NCBI RefSeq assembly: GCF_000308815.1 | Contig: NZ_BAFX01000124.1 | Span: 148,624 to 212,623 of the forward strand | From: Nocardia concava NBRC 100430 | Lineage (GTDB): Bacteria; Actinomycetota; Actinomycetes; Mycobacteriales; Mycobacteriaceae | DNA length: 64,000 bases | Reading direction: 5' to 3' | Shown here: positions 7,646 to 15,521 of the stretch, piece by piece | Layout: each line of letters opens with the position of its first letter | How positions within the stretch are numbered: the first letter of the stretch is position 1 | Translations under genes and position numbers: made by a program | Notes under the pieces: model-generated | The model's input: the letters and a program-made list of their open reading frames with translations, nothing else | Told to the model about the DNA's origin: nothing | The model's database searches: none

Positions 7646-8731
7646 CTACACCCAGATCTCATCGATGGGGGTGAGCGCCTCCGGCGCCGGGGCGGGCGTC
7701 GGCGGCGGGGTGCGCGAGAACCGGGGCGCGGGGGCGGGCTGCAGCATGCCGCCCACCTCGATCAAAGAGCCTCTGGCCCTGAGGTGTTCGTCCTGGGCGG
7801 CCTCGGTCCAGGTGCGAATGGGCGTGACGCAGGCGTCCACGCCGTCGAAGAGTTCGGCCCATTCGGCCTGGGTCCTGCTCGCGAACTTCTCGGTGAAAAC
7901 CTTGCGCAGCACATCCTGTCCGGCCGGATCCATCTGGTGCGGCAGCGATCCCGGATCCAGCTCGAGCACGCGCAGCAGTTCGGAGTAGAACTGCGGCTCG
8001 AACGCGCCGACCGCGAGGTGCTTGCCGTCGGCCGTCGAATAGGTGTCGTACCAGGCCATTCCGGTGTCGAGCAGGTTGGTGCCGCGCTCGTCGGACCAGA
8101 CCCCGCCCTGGTGCAGCGTCCAGATCGAATGCGCCAGCGTGAGCACGCCGTCCACCATGGCCGCATCCACCACCTGCCCCTGCCCGGAACGTTCCCGCTC
8201 GTACAGCGCGGTAATGATGCCGAGCACCAGGAACACCGACCCGCCACCGTAATCGCCGAGCAGATTGATCGGCGGCAGCGGCCGTTCCCCCTTGCGCCCG
8301 ATGCCATTCAGCGCACCGGTGAGCCCGATGTAGTTGATATCGTGCCCGGCCCGATCGGCACGCGGCCCGTCCTGCCCCCACCCGGTCATGCGCCCGTAGA
8401 TCAGCCGCGGATTCCGCGCGAGCGCTTCCTCCGGCCCCAGCCCGAGCCGCTCGACCACGCCCGGCCGGTACCCCTCGATAACCACATCGGCCTTATCGAT
8501 GAGCCCGCGCACCGCGGCAATATCGTCCGGATCCTTGAAATTGGCCTGCACAATGGTCCGCCCACGCAACTGCGCGCGCATGGGCCCCACCGCGGACCCA
8601 TCCCCGGGCCGCTGCACCCGCACCACATCCGCACCCAGATCGGCCAGCATCATCCCGGCATGCGGCCCGGGCCCGATACTGGCCAGCTCCACAATCCGCA
8701 CACCCGCCAAGGGCCCCTTGCTCACAGTCAC
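7646..8731 (-). CDS. mcr: alpha-methylacyl-CoA racemase (CaiB/BaiF family)
   Basis: A 361-residue class III CoA-transferase-family protein with the pattern of the Mycobacterium tuberculosis racemase Mcr. It epimerises (2R)- and (2S)-methylacyl-CoA so that methyl-branched or sterol side chains can enter beta-oxidation. The racemase catalytic pair is visible as His130 in GHDINYI and Asp160 in GDYGGGS, with VELASIGPGPHAGMMLADLG near the N-terminus and the closing PAPRFSRT segment. The GTG at 8731 is chosen because AGGGGG lies 6-7 nt upstream; an open frame extends further to 8872 without family similarity. A KstR-like box lies about 40 bp upstream. Confidence 0.88.
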   Translation of the reverse strand: MTVSKGPLAGVRIVELASIGPGPHAGMMLADLGADVVRVQRPGDGSAVGPMRAQLRGRTIVQANFKDPDDIAAVRGLIDKADVVIEGYRPGVVERLGLGPEEALARNPRLIYGRMTGWGQDGPRADRAGHDINYIGLTGALNGIGRKGERPLPPINLLGDYGGGSVFLVLGIITALYERERSGQGQVVDAAMVDGVLTLAHSIWTLHQGGVWSDERGTNLLDTGMAWYDTYSTADGKHLAVGAFEPQFYSELLRVLELDPGSLPHQMDPAGQDVLRKVFTEKFASRTQAEWAELFDGVDACVTPIRTWTEAAQDEHLRARGSLIEVGGMLQPAPAPRFSRTPPPTPAPAPEALTPIDEIWV

Positions 8732-8769
8732 GCGCAACCCCCTGAGATTCCTACGAATACGCCAGAAAG

Positions 8770-8785
8770 TAGAACACGTTCTACA
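8770..8785. promoter_or_regulatory. KstR-like operator upstream of mcr
   Basis: GTAGAAC-AC-GTTCTAC is a perfect 7-bp dyad. Its inner 14 bases (8771-8784) fit the published mycobacterial KstR motif TnnAACnnGTTnnA exactly. It lies 40 bp upstream of the mcr start and 50 bp upstream of the divergent HhH gene. KstR is the repressor of cholesterol catabolism, and a racemase is a logical member of that regulon. Confidence 0.65.
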
Positions 8786-8835
8786 ACGGCGCGCCACCCT
8801 CCCCGCGCCCGACCGACGCGTCCTAGGCTCGGGCC

Positions 8836-9027
8836 ATGAGCGATTCGACCTGGCCACGCGGTATCGGCGCACCCGCGACCCGCGCCCTCGCGGCCGCCGG
8901 ATACCAGAGCCTGGAAGAACTGGCCGGGGTGCCCGAGCGTGACCTGCTCGCCCTGCACGGCATGGGCCCCAAGGCCATCCGTGTGCTGCGCGAGGCCCTG
9001 ACCGAACAGGGCCTCGACTTCGGCTGA
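8836..9027 (+). CDS. small helix-hairpin-helix protein
   Basis: A 63-residue protein made almost only of a helix-hairpin-helix unit: IGAPATRALAAAGYQSLEEL, then LLALHGMGPKAIRVLREAL. The GMGP hairpin resembles the HhH of the RNA polymerase alpha C-terminal domain and of small actinobacterial DNA-binding proteins. It probably binds DNA non-specifically or sits in a protein complex. It is divergent from mcr, with the KstR-like box between them. It ends one base before the stop of the AidB-like gene on the other strand. Confidence 0.75.
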   Translation: MSDSTWPRGIGAPATRALAAAGYQSLEELAGVPERDLLALHGMGPKAIRVLREALTEQGLDFG

Positions 9028-9028
9028 G

Positions 9029-10651
9029 TCAGTCGACGTAGGCGCGCTGGAGGATGGCTTCGGTGTCCACGCCGGTGGGCAGGGTGCCGAAGGCGATGCC
9101 CCAGTCGCCGCCGAAGCGGGTGGCGCAGAAGGCGTCGGCGACCGCCGGGTGACCGTGGCGGACCAGTTGGGCGCCCTGGAGGACGAGGGCCATCAGTTCC
9201 ACCAGGCGTCGGGCGCGGTATTCGATGTCGGCGAAGTCGGTGAGTTCCTTGCCGATTCGGTCGATGGCGGCGTCGAGGTGGCGGTTCGCGCCGCGGGAGA
9301 GGTTCACCTCGGTGAGCAGAGCCTCGACGGTTTCGGGCTGACGGGCCATGGCGCGCAAGGCATCCAGTGCGGCGACATTGCCGGAGCCTTCCCAGATGGA
9401 CATGAGCGGGGCCTCGCGGTACAGCCGCGGCATGCCCGATTCCTCGGCGTAACCGTTGCCGCCGAAGCATTCCAGCGCCTCGGCCGCGTGCGCGGGGGCG
9501 CGCTTGCAGACCCAGTACTTGGTGACCGCCAGCGCGATGCGGCGCAGCGCCGCCTCGGCCGGATCGGTGTCGGCGCGGTCGGTGGCTCCCGCGAGCCGCA
9601 TCATGACCGTGGTCGCGGCCTCGGACTCGATGATCAAGTCCGCCAGCACATTCCGCATGGCGGGCTGGTCCACCAGGTTCTTGCCGAAGGCCTGCCGGTG
9701 CCGCGCGTGGTGGGTGGCGAAGACGGCGCCGGTGCGCATGCCGGTGGCCGAGCCGATCACGCAGTCCAGTCGCGTCATATTGACCATCTCGATAATGGTC
9801 TTTACGCCCGCGCCCTCACCGCCGACCAGCCAGCCGATGGCGTTCTCGTACTCGAGTTCGGAGGAGGCGTTGGACTTGTTGCCCAGCTTGTCCTTCAGCC
9901 GCTGGATGCGCAGCGCGTTGCGGGTGCCGTCGGGCAGCACCCGGGGCAGCAGGAAGCAGGACAGTCCGCCGGGCGCCTGGGCCAGGGTCAGGAACATGTC
10001 GCCCATGGGGTGCGAGGTGAACCACTTGTGGCCGACGATGCGGTAGCTGCCGTCGGAAAGCGGTGTGGCCGTGGTGGTATTGGCGCGGACGTCGGAGCCG
10101 CCCTGCTTCTCGGTCATGGACATGCCGGCGATGAGACCGGCCTTGGTGGAGGGCTCGCGCAGGCCGAAGTCGTAGACGCGCGAGGCCAGCAGCGGCTCGT
10201 ATTTCGCGGCCAGTTCCGGATTGTGGCGCAGCGCGGGCACCACGGCGTAGGTCATGGAGATGGGACACATGTGCCCGGCGTCGGCCACACCCCAGGTGTA
10301 GAACTTGGCGGCGCGGGCCACGTGCGCGCCCGGCCGGTCGTCCTGCCACGGCGAGCCGTGCAGGCCATGGGAGACAGCGACTTCCATGAGGTTGTGCCAG
10401 TACGGGTGGAACTCCACCTCGTCGATGCGATTGCCGTAGCGGTCGTGGGTGTGCAGGACCGGCGGGTACTCGTTGGCCAGCCGCCCCCACTCCTGCGCGG
10501 CCGCGCCGCCCGCCAGCGCACCCAGCTCCCGCACCTCGGCCTCGGCCCAGCCCGCGCCCTCCCGGTGCAGACCCTCGATCAGCGCCGGATTGCGGGAGTT
10601 GTCGAACGGCACGATGGGCGGCACCTGGTTGAAGACGTCGTGCGTGTGCAT
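9029..10651 (-). CDS. aidB: AidB-type acyl-CoA dehydrogenase
   Basis: A 540-residue flavoprotein of the AidB branch of acyl-CoA dehydrogenases. The N-terminal extension (THDVFNQVPPIVPFDNSRNP) and MSMTEKQGGSDVRANTT are characteristic of AidB/isovaleryl-CoA dehydrogenase-like proteins. ALECFGGNGYAEESGMPRLY carries the usual region near the catalytic base, and RLYREAPLMSIWEGSGNV follows. AidB is linked to alkylation damage in E. coli; in actinobacteria the role is uncertain and could be catabolic. Thirteen bases separate it from the end of the upstream TetR gene, so the two form one operon read on the minus strand, and TetR probably controls it. Confidence 0.85.
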   Translation of the reverse strand: MHTHDVFNQVPPIVPFDNSRNPALIEGLHREGAGWAEAEVRELGALAGGAAAQEWGRLANEYPPVLHTHDRYGNRIDEVEFHPYWHNLMEVAVSHGLHGSPWQDDRPGAHVARAAKFYTWGVADAGHMCPISMTYAVVPALRHNPELAAKYEPLLASRVYDFGLREPSTKAGLIAGMSMTEKQGGSDVRANTTTATPLSDGSYRIVGHKWFTSHPMGDMFLTLAQAPGGLSCFLLPRVLPDGTRNALRIQRLKDKLGNKSNASSELEYENAIGWLVGGEGAGVKTIIEMVNMTRLDCVIGSATGMRTGAVFATHHARHRQAFGKNLVDQPAMRNVLADLIIESEAATTVMMRLAGATDRADTDPAEAALRRIALAVTKYWVCKRAPAHAAEALECFGGNGYAEESGMPRLYREAPLMSIWEGSGNVAALDALRAMARQPETVEALLTEVNLSRGANRHLDAAIDRIGKELTDFADIEYRARRLVELMALVLQGAQLVRHGHPAVADAFCATRFGGDWGIAFGTLPTGVDTEAILQRAYVD

Positions 10652-10663
10652 TGGGGGTGACTC

Positions 10664-11302
10664 CTAGTCGTTGGGAGGCAGAGCGTTCGAAGGCGCGGCG
10701 TTGGGTACGCCGAGCGCGCGCAGCGCGAAGGCGACGAGCTCGGGCAGCACCGATTCGCTCTCCAGTCGCTCCGACAGCGGGCCGACCAGCACCTCGCCGA
10801 TGGCGCCGACCAGGGCGGTGGCCGAGGTGAGCGGATCCTGCGGCGGCAGTTGGCCATTCGCGACGCCGTCGGCGATCGCGTTGACATAGGTCTCGGCGAA
10901 GGCCCGGCGGAAGCGCAGGCGCTCGGCGTCAACCGCGGTATCCACGGGCTCGGCGAGCAGCACGTAGGCCAGTTTCGGATTCTTGAGCGCGCGGCCGGCG
11001 AAGGTCTCGACGGCGGCGGTGACCCGGTCGCGGGCGGTGCGGCCCGCTCCCGCGGCCCCGGCCTCGGCGACCGCCTCGACTTCGCGGGTGACCACCTCGC
11101 GGAAGACGGCGGTCACCAATTCGGCCTTGCCGCTGAAGTTCTTGTAGACCGTGCCGGTGGCGACCCCGGCCTCGGCGGCGACCGCGGCCATGGACAGTCC
11201 CGCGAAGCCGTCGCGGGACAGCACGGTCATGGCGGCACGCACGATCGTTCCCGCCTGGGCGTCCAGGCGCGCCTGGACAGCGGGGGTTCTGCGATACGCC
11301 AT
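10664..11302 (-). CDS. TetR-family transcriptional regulator
   Basis: A 212-residue repressor. The N-terminal HTH is clear (GFAGLSMAAVAAEAGVATGT, then VYKNFSGKAEL), followed by an all-helical ligand domain with no recognisable effector site. The ATG at 11302 (MAYRRTPAVQARLDAQ) is chosen; an in-frame ATG at 11344 would add 14 residues unlike the family. An inverted repeat (11305-11331) sits immediately upstream and is the likely autoregulatory operator. It leads the AidB-like gene and diverges from the enoyl-CoA hydratase, so it may regulate a fatty-acyl-CoA module. Confidence 0.88.
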   Translation of the reverse strand: MAYRRTPAVQARLDAQAGTIVRAAMTVLSRDGFAGLSMAAVAAEAGVATGTVYKNFSGKAELVTAVFREVVTREVEAVAEAGAAGAGRTARDRVTAAVETFAGRALKNPKLAYVLLAEPVDTAVDAERLRFRRAFAETYVNAIADGVANGQLPPQDPLTSATALVGAIGEVLVGPLSERLESESVLPELVAFALRALGVPNAAPSNALPPND

Positions 11303-11304
11303 GC

Positions 11305-11331
11305 AAGAAGTGAACCATCGATTCATTTCTT
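11305..11331. promoter_or_regulatory. TetR operator candidate
   Basis: AAGAAGTGAA (11305-11314) and TTCATTTCTT (11322-11331) form a 10-bp inverted repeat with one mismatch around a 7-nt spacer. It lies between the TetR start and the divergent hydratase, so binding could repress both directions. Confidence 0.5.
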
Positions 11332-11413
11332 GACGCAAGCCCACCCGTCACCCACCACCACCCTTCAACGGAGGCGCTGCGCGCCGCTGGGCTTACGGCG
11401 TACCGTCGGGCGG

Positions 11414-12175
11414 GTGACAGTACGAGTGGAGCGCAACGGCCCCGTCTACACCGTGATCCTGCATCGCCCCGAAGCCCGCAACGCGGTCGACGGCCCCACC
11501 GCGAAAGCCCTGGCCGACGCCTTCCGCGACTTCGACTCCGACCCGACCGCTGCGGTCGCCGTGCTGTGGGGCGAGGGCGGCACCTTCTGCGCGGGCGCGG
11601 ACCTGAAAGCCCTTGGCACCGAACGCTCCAACGCCGTCACCGAGGACGGCGACGGCCCCATGGGCCCCACCCGCATGAAGCTGTCCAAGCCCGTCATCGC
11701 TGCCGTCTCCGGCTACGCGGTCGCGGGCGGCATCGAACTCGCGCTCTGGTGCGATCTGCGAATCGCGGAGCAGGACAGCACCTTCGGCGTCTTCTGCCGC
11801 CGCTGGGGCGTGCCGCTCATCGACGGCGGCACGGTGCGGCTGCCGCGCATCATCGGCGAGGGCCGCGCCATGGACCTGATCCTCACCGGGCGCGCGGTCG
11901 GCGCGACCGAGGCCTTGCAGATCGGGCTGGTCACCCGGGTGGTCCCGCCGGGCGAATCCCGGCGTGCCGCCGAGGAACTCGCGCTCGAGCTGGCCGCGCT
12001 CCCGCAGACCTGCCTGCGCTCGGACCGCCTGTCGGTGCTGGAGCAGAACGGCCTGGAGGAGTCCGAGGCCATCGCCAACGAACTGCGCCACGGCATGAAG
12101 GCCCTGATGGACGGAGCCCTGGACGGCGCGCAGCGCTTCGCCTCGGGCGCGGGCCGCCACGGCCGCCCGGCCTGA
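11414..12175 (+). CDS. enoyl-CoA hydratase/isomerase family protein
   Basis: A 253-residue crotonase-fold protein. The two oxyanion-hole segments are GGTFCAGADLKAL and AVSGYAVAGGIELALWCDLR, and the trimer-contact region GVPLIDGGTVRLPRIIG follows. The first catalytic Glu of classical hydratases (in a GxxE context) is not obvious: GVPLIDGGT replaces the usual E-V-x-L-G-L, so the activity could be isomerase- or hydrolase-like. A GTG start at 11414 gives the family N-terminus (TVRVERNGPVYTVILHRPEA). It is divergent from the TetR gene with the candidate operator between. Confidence 0.85.
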   Translation: MTVRVERNGPVYTVILHRPEARNAVDGPTAKALADAFRDFDSDPTAAVAVLWGEGGTFCAGADLKALGTERSNAVTEDGDGPMGPTRMKLSKPVIAAVSGYAVAGGIELALWCDLRIAEQDSTFGVFCRRWGVPLIDGGTVRLPRIIGEGRAMDLILTGRAVGATEALQIGLVTRVVPPGESRRAAEELALELAALPQTCLRSDRLSVLEQNGLEESEAIANELRHGMKALMDGALDGAQRFASGAGRHGRPA

Positions 12176-12207
12176 CGCCTCAGTTGCCCGGCCCGAGCAG
12201 GGCGGAT

Positions 12208-12232
12208 GTACTCGAGCGCAACCCCCGAGTAC
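12208..12232. terminator. hairpin after enoyl-CoA hydratase
   Basis: GTACTCG (12208-12214) and CGAGTAC (12226-12232) are perfect arms around an 11-nt loop, 32 bp after the hydratase stop and 44 bp before the next start. There is no T-run. It could be a weak terminator or an operator for the following gene. Confidence 0.35.
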
Positions 12233-12276
12233 GCGCGGCAGCGGTACATGCAACCGATCGGTACGCTTGCGGTTCG

Positions 12277-13515
12277 ATGGATCGGCTGAGCGTGCTGGAC
12301 GAGATCTTCCTGCGGTCGCATCGGGGCATGGGCACCCCGATCGTCCTGCAGGGACTCTGGCGTACCGCCGAACCCGTGCATCCCGCCCTGCTCTGGCGGG
12401 TGCATCGCGATCTGCGCACCGGTCCGCTCGGGCGGCGGGTGGTGCGCTCCCGGGTGCCGGGTGCGCGTCCGCGCTGGCAGCCGAACCAGTCGGCGTACCC
12501 GTTCACCATGGTCCAGGAGCCGATTCCGGCTGGGGCGGTATTGGATTGGGCCGACCGGCAGGGCGCGGACCTGAATCCGGAGACCGGCCCGGGCTGGCGG
12601 CTCTCGGCCGCGCGACTCGACGACGGCGGCTGCGTGGTGGCGCTGACCTGCTCGCACGCGCTGGCCGACGGGCGAGCGCTGACCCTGGCCATCGATAACG
12701 CGCTGTCCGGCATTCCGCTCGCGGCACCCGTTGCGGGCCACTCGGATTGGGCGGACGCGCGGCGCATGTGGGCCACGGTCCTGGGTGGGACGGCCCGCGC
12801 GCTGCGGCGCGGCATTCCGGACCGGCCGACCGCGACGCCCGACCGGAAGGCACGGTCCGGCAGTTCGAGCGCGGCCACGTGCGGTGCGGTGCTCGCGATT
12901 CCGGCCCGCGATTGGAATCGTGTCGCCGTCTCGCACGGCGGCACAGCCAACAGCCTGTTCGTCCATCTGATCGCGAACATGTTGTGGGCCAGCGGTTTTC
13001 CCGGCGACACCATTGCCGCCAGCCTGCCGGTCGACACCCGCGACGAGCCGCGCGTGGACAACGACATGTCCATGACCGAGGTCGCCATCACCCGCGACGA
13101 CACCCCGGCGAGCCTGCGGCGCAAGGCCCGCAACGCCTACGAGCACCGCATGACCAGTCCCGGCGGCATTCCGGAGGAGATCCTGCAGGTGGTGCCCGAC
13201 CGCTGGGCGTATCGGCTGGCCAAGGGCGCGGGCGAGCGGGACATCCTGTGCTCCAACATCGGCAACCTGCCCGAATCCCTGCTCGCGCTGGGACCGCACG
13301 CGTGCACCGGGCTGGCGGCCCGCGCCATCCATCCCGGACTGCGATCGGACGCATTGCCCCGCACCCGGCTGTCCGGGTACCTGACCAGGATCGCCGACAC
13401 CTATACGTTGTCGCTGGTCAGCCTGGACCCGGAGGCCATTCCGACAGCCGACGCGCTCACCGCGCTGGCCCGGTCCGCGCTGGCGGACATGGGCCTGTCG
13501 GGTACGCCCTGGTGA
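12277..13515 (+). CDS. condensation-domain-like acyltransferase
   Basis: A 412-residue protein of the chloramphenicol-acetyltransferase/condensation superfamily, by one clear motif: HALADG at about residue 127-132 fits HxxxDG. The N-terminus (LSVLDEIFLRSHRGMGTPIV) and the second half (SLPVDTRDEP, RVDNDMSMTEVAITRDDTPA) resemble wax-ester-synthase or PapA-like acyltransferases, in which the equivalent region lines the CoA/acceptor tunnel. The substrate is unknown. It stands alone between the hydratase and a convergent carboxylesterase (6-bp gap). It has no carrier-protein domain, so it would act on free CoA or carrier-bound substrates in trans. Confidence 0.6.
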   Translation: MDRLSVLDEIFLRSHRGMGTPIVLQGLWRTAEPVHPALLWRVHRDLRTGPLGRRVVRSRVPGARPRWQPNQSAYPFTMVQEPIPAGAVLDWADRQGADLNPETGPGWRLSAARLDDGGCVVALTCSHALADGRALTLAIDNALSGIPLAAPVAGHSDWADARRMWATVLGGTARALRRGIPDRPTATPDRKARSGSSSAATCGAVLAIPARDWNRVAVSHGGTANSLFVHLIANMLWASGFPGDTIAASLPVDTRDEPRVDNDMSMTEVAITRDDTPASLRRKARNAYEHRMTSPGGIPEEILQVVPDRWAYRLAKGAGERDILCSNIGNLPESLLALGPHACTGLAARAIHPGLRSDALPRTRLSGYLTRIADTYTLSLVSLDPEAIPTADALTALARSALADMGLSGTPW

Positions 13516-13521
13516 TTTCGC

Positions 13522-15135
13522 TCAGGTGAGGGCCGGTATCCGGACCCCTTGCCAGGCAAGGCGTTTGGTGCGCTCCGGATCGATCTCCACTCGCGACGGC
13601 GCGTCGATGATCATGGTGGCTCGCCGGTCCTCGGTGTAGGCGGGCCAGTTCGGCAGCGGTGCGCCGTTGCGGGCGAAGGCCAGCCAGTTGTCCTGGAACT
13701 GGCGCGACACCGAACGGAACGCGCGATGCCCGCCCGCGGCGGTCATGGCCCGCCCGAACGCCGAATCCACCGCACCGAAGACCGGGATGAGGTCGAGGGC
13801 GTGGGTGGCTCCGAAGCCCGCCAATTGGATTGCGCGCGGGGCGAAGTCGTAGCGGTAGGCGTAGGTGGGCGCGAATCGGCTGTGCGCCTCCATGACCCGG
13901 ACCGACGGCCGCCAGAAGGTGAAGTCGCCGCCCATGCGGACGGTGGCCTTCTTGCCGGGGAACCCGGGATACGCGGCGGTCACCCGTTTTTCGACGATCG
14001 CGCCGTAATCCGCGAGCGCCTCGTGCAGGCGTTCCGGCGAGGTCGGCATGGTCTGGCCGAGCTTGATGAAGATCGGGCTGTCGCCGCCCGCGTCCATGGC
14101 CTGATCGACGTGGCGCAGCAGCCAGCGCATGCGGTCGGGGGTGGTGGGCAGGGTGTCGTCGAAGCGGACGAAGAGGGTGGCCTCGTCGCGGTTGGTGCCG
14201 ATGATGAGCGGCACCCGGTGCGCGGTGCCGTTGGTGAAGGCCGTGATGAGCGGGGACGGCAGGTAGTCGCCGTCCACCACGGGCGCGACCGGGAACAGCC
14301 CCGGCTGCTCGTGCATCACCTTGGTGACCGCGCGGTCCACGGCCCGGCGAATGTCGTTGGCGCCGACCGTGAGCAGCGTCTTCGCGGCGTCCTCGGGGGC
14401 GACACCGAGTTCGTCGATACAGCGCCGGGCGAACAGCCGGGCCTCGGCCTGGGTCGGCGCCCAGTCGGCGGGCGCGCTCTGCGCGATGCCGCGATGGAAC
14501 AGCCCCGCCGCGGCGGGCGTGCACATGAGCGCGAGCACCGCGTGCGCACCGGCGGATTCGCCGAAGATGGTGACATTGTTCGGGTCGCCGCCGAACGCGC
14601 CGATATTGCGCCGCACCCACTCCAAGGCCGCGACCTGATCGCGCAGCCCCAGATTGGACTCGAATCGGGTGTCGTCCGTGGAGTATTCGCCGAAGTCGAC
14701 GTATCCGAAGGCACCCAGCCGGTAGTTGACCGACACCACGATCACATCGCCGCGCAGCGCCAGCCGCGCACCGGAATACAGCCGCAGCGCGGAGGTTCCG
14801 ATCATGTAGCCGCCGCCGTGGATGAACACCATCACCGGGCGCGGGGATGCCGACGGGTCGTTGGGTGCCGTGACATTGAGCGTCAGGCAGTCCTCACCGG
14901 TCGGCTGCGCCTGCCGCGGCCCGATCCGCGCACCGTCGCGGTGTTGCATTGCGGCGAAACCGAATCCGGTGGCGTCGCGTACGCCACTCCACGGTTGCAC
15001 CGGCCGCGGCGCGCGGAACCTGAGTTCTCCCACCGGAGGCGCCGCGAAAGGAATGGACCGCCAGCGTGAAACGCGGCGGCCCCGGAGTCCGCGAACGGTT
15101 CCGTCCGCGGTCGTGATGTCTGTCGTTGCCACCAT
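13522..15135 (-). CDS. type-B carboxylesterase/lipase
   Basis: A 537-residue alpha/beta-hydrolase of the carboxylesterase B family. It has the opening TVRGLRGRRVSRWRSIPFAA, the EDCLTLNV signature, the oxyanion loop HGGGYMIGTS, the nucleophile elbow FGESAGAHAV, and a late His region (ATHALDLIPVFG). No signal peptide is seen, so the enzyme is probably cytoplasmic. The ATG at 15135 is chosen because the family N-terminus starts there; an open frame to 15225 adds unconvincing sequence. It is convergent with the acyltransferase gene. Confidence 0.85.
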   Translation of the reverse strand: MVATTDITTADGTVRGLRGRRVSRWRSIPFAAPPVGELRFRAPRPVQPWSGVRDATGFGFAAMQHRDGARIGPRQAQPTGEDCLTLNVTAPNDPSASPRPVMVFIHGGGYMIGTSALRLYSGARLALRGDVIVVSVNYRLGAFGYVDFGEYSTDDTRFESNLGLRDQVAALEWVRRNIGAFGGDPNNVTIFGESAGAHAVLALMCTPAAAGLFHRGIAQSAPADWAPTQAEARLFARRCIDELGVAPEDAAKTLLTVGANDIRRAVDRAVTKVMHEQPGLFPVAPVVDGDYLPSPLITAFTNGTAHRVPLIIGTNRDEATLFVRFDDTLPTTPDRMRWLLRHVDQAMDAGGDSPIFIKLGQTMPTSPERLHEALADYGAIVEKRVTAAYPGFPGKKATVRMGGDFTFWRPSVRVMEAHSRFAPTYAYRYDFAPRAIQLAGFGATHALDLIPVFGAVDSAFGRAMTAAGGHRAFRSVSRQFQDNWLAFARNGAPLPNWPAYTEDRRATMIIDAPSRVEIDPERTKRLAWQGVRIPALT

Positions 15136-15218
15136 CTGAAAAGCGTAAGCCCAACCCCCGGGCGCTCCCAGGGGCTTATGCCCTCCGGATACAACAATTG
15201 CCCTCGACGCACAACAAT

Positions 15219-15263
15219 CCGGCATCCGGGGGCCGCACCTGGAAGACGGCCACCGGATGCCGG
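15219..15263. terminator. strong hairpin downstream of DUF2630 gene
   Basis: Arms 15219-15235 and 15247-15263 (CCGGCATCCGG...CCGGATGCCGG) pair at 16 of 17 positions around an 11-nt loop. It lies 13 bp beyond the stop of the MocR-DUF2630 operon on the minus strand and upstream of the carboxylesterase, so it probably ends the operon. Confidence 0.65.
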
Positions 15264-15275
15264 AGTGCTCGAGTA

Positions 15276-15521
15276 TTACTGCAGGTAGCCCTCGACCTGC
15301 CGGGCCGAGCTCACCTCGGCCTCATCCGGATTGCGGCCCTGATCCAGGCGGGCGCGACGCTGACGCAGCAGATCCCAGCACTGATCGAGCTGGACTTCGA
15401 TCTCGGCCAGCTGACGGCGCTCGTCCTCCGGGTCGAGCTGGCCGCCGGTGGTCTTGGAGCGCAGCTCGTGCTCACGGTCCACGAGGTCCTTGATGCGGGC
15501 GTGGATGTCCTTTTCGGTCAT
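15276..15521 (-). CDS. DUF2630 family protein
   Basis: An 81-residue, strongly charged helical protein. TEKDIHARIKDLVDREHELR is followed by the family's RQLAEIEVQLDQCWDLLRQR and RRARLDQGRNPDEAEVSS. It is most likely a two-helix coiled coil. The function is unknown across the family. The ATG at 15521 overlaps the MocR stop (ATGA at 15518-15521), so it is translationally coupled to that regulator. An alternative in-frame start at 15530 adds three residues. Confidence 0.85.
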   Translation of the reverse strand: MTEKDIHARIKDLVDREHELRSKTTGGQLDPEDERRQLAEIEVQLDQCWDLLRQRRARLDQGRNPDEAEVSSARQVEGYLQ

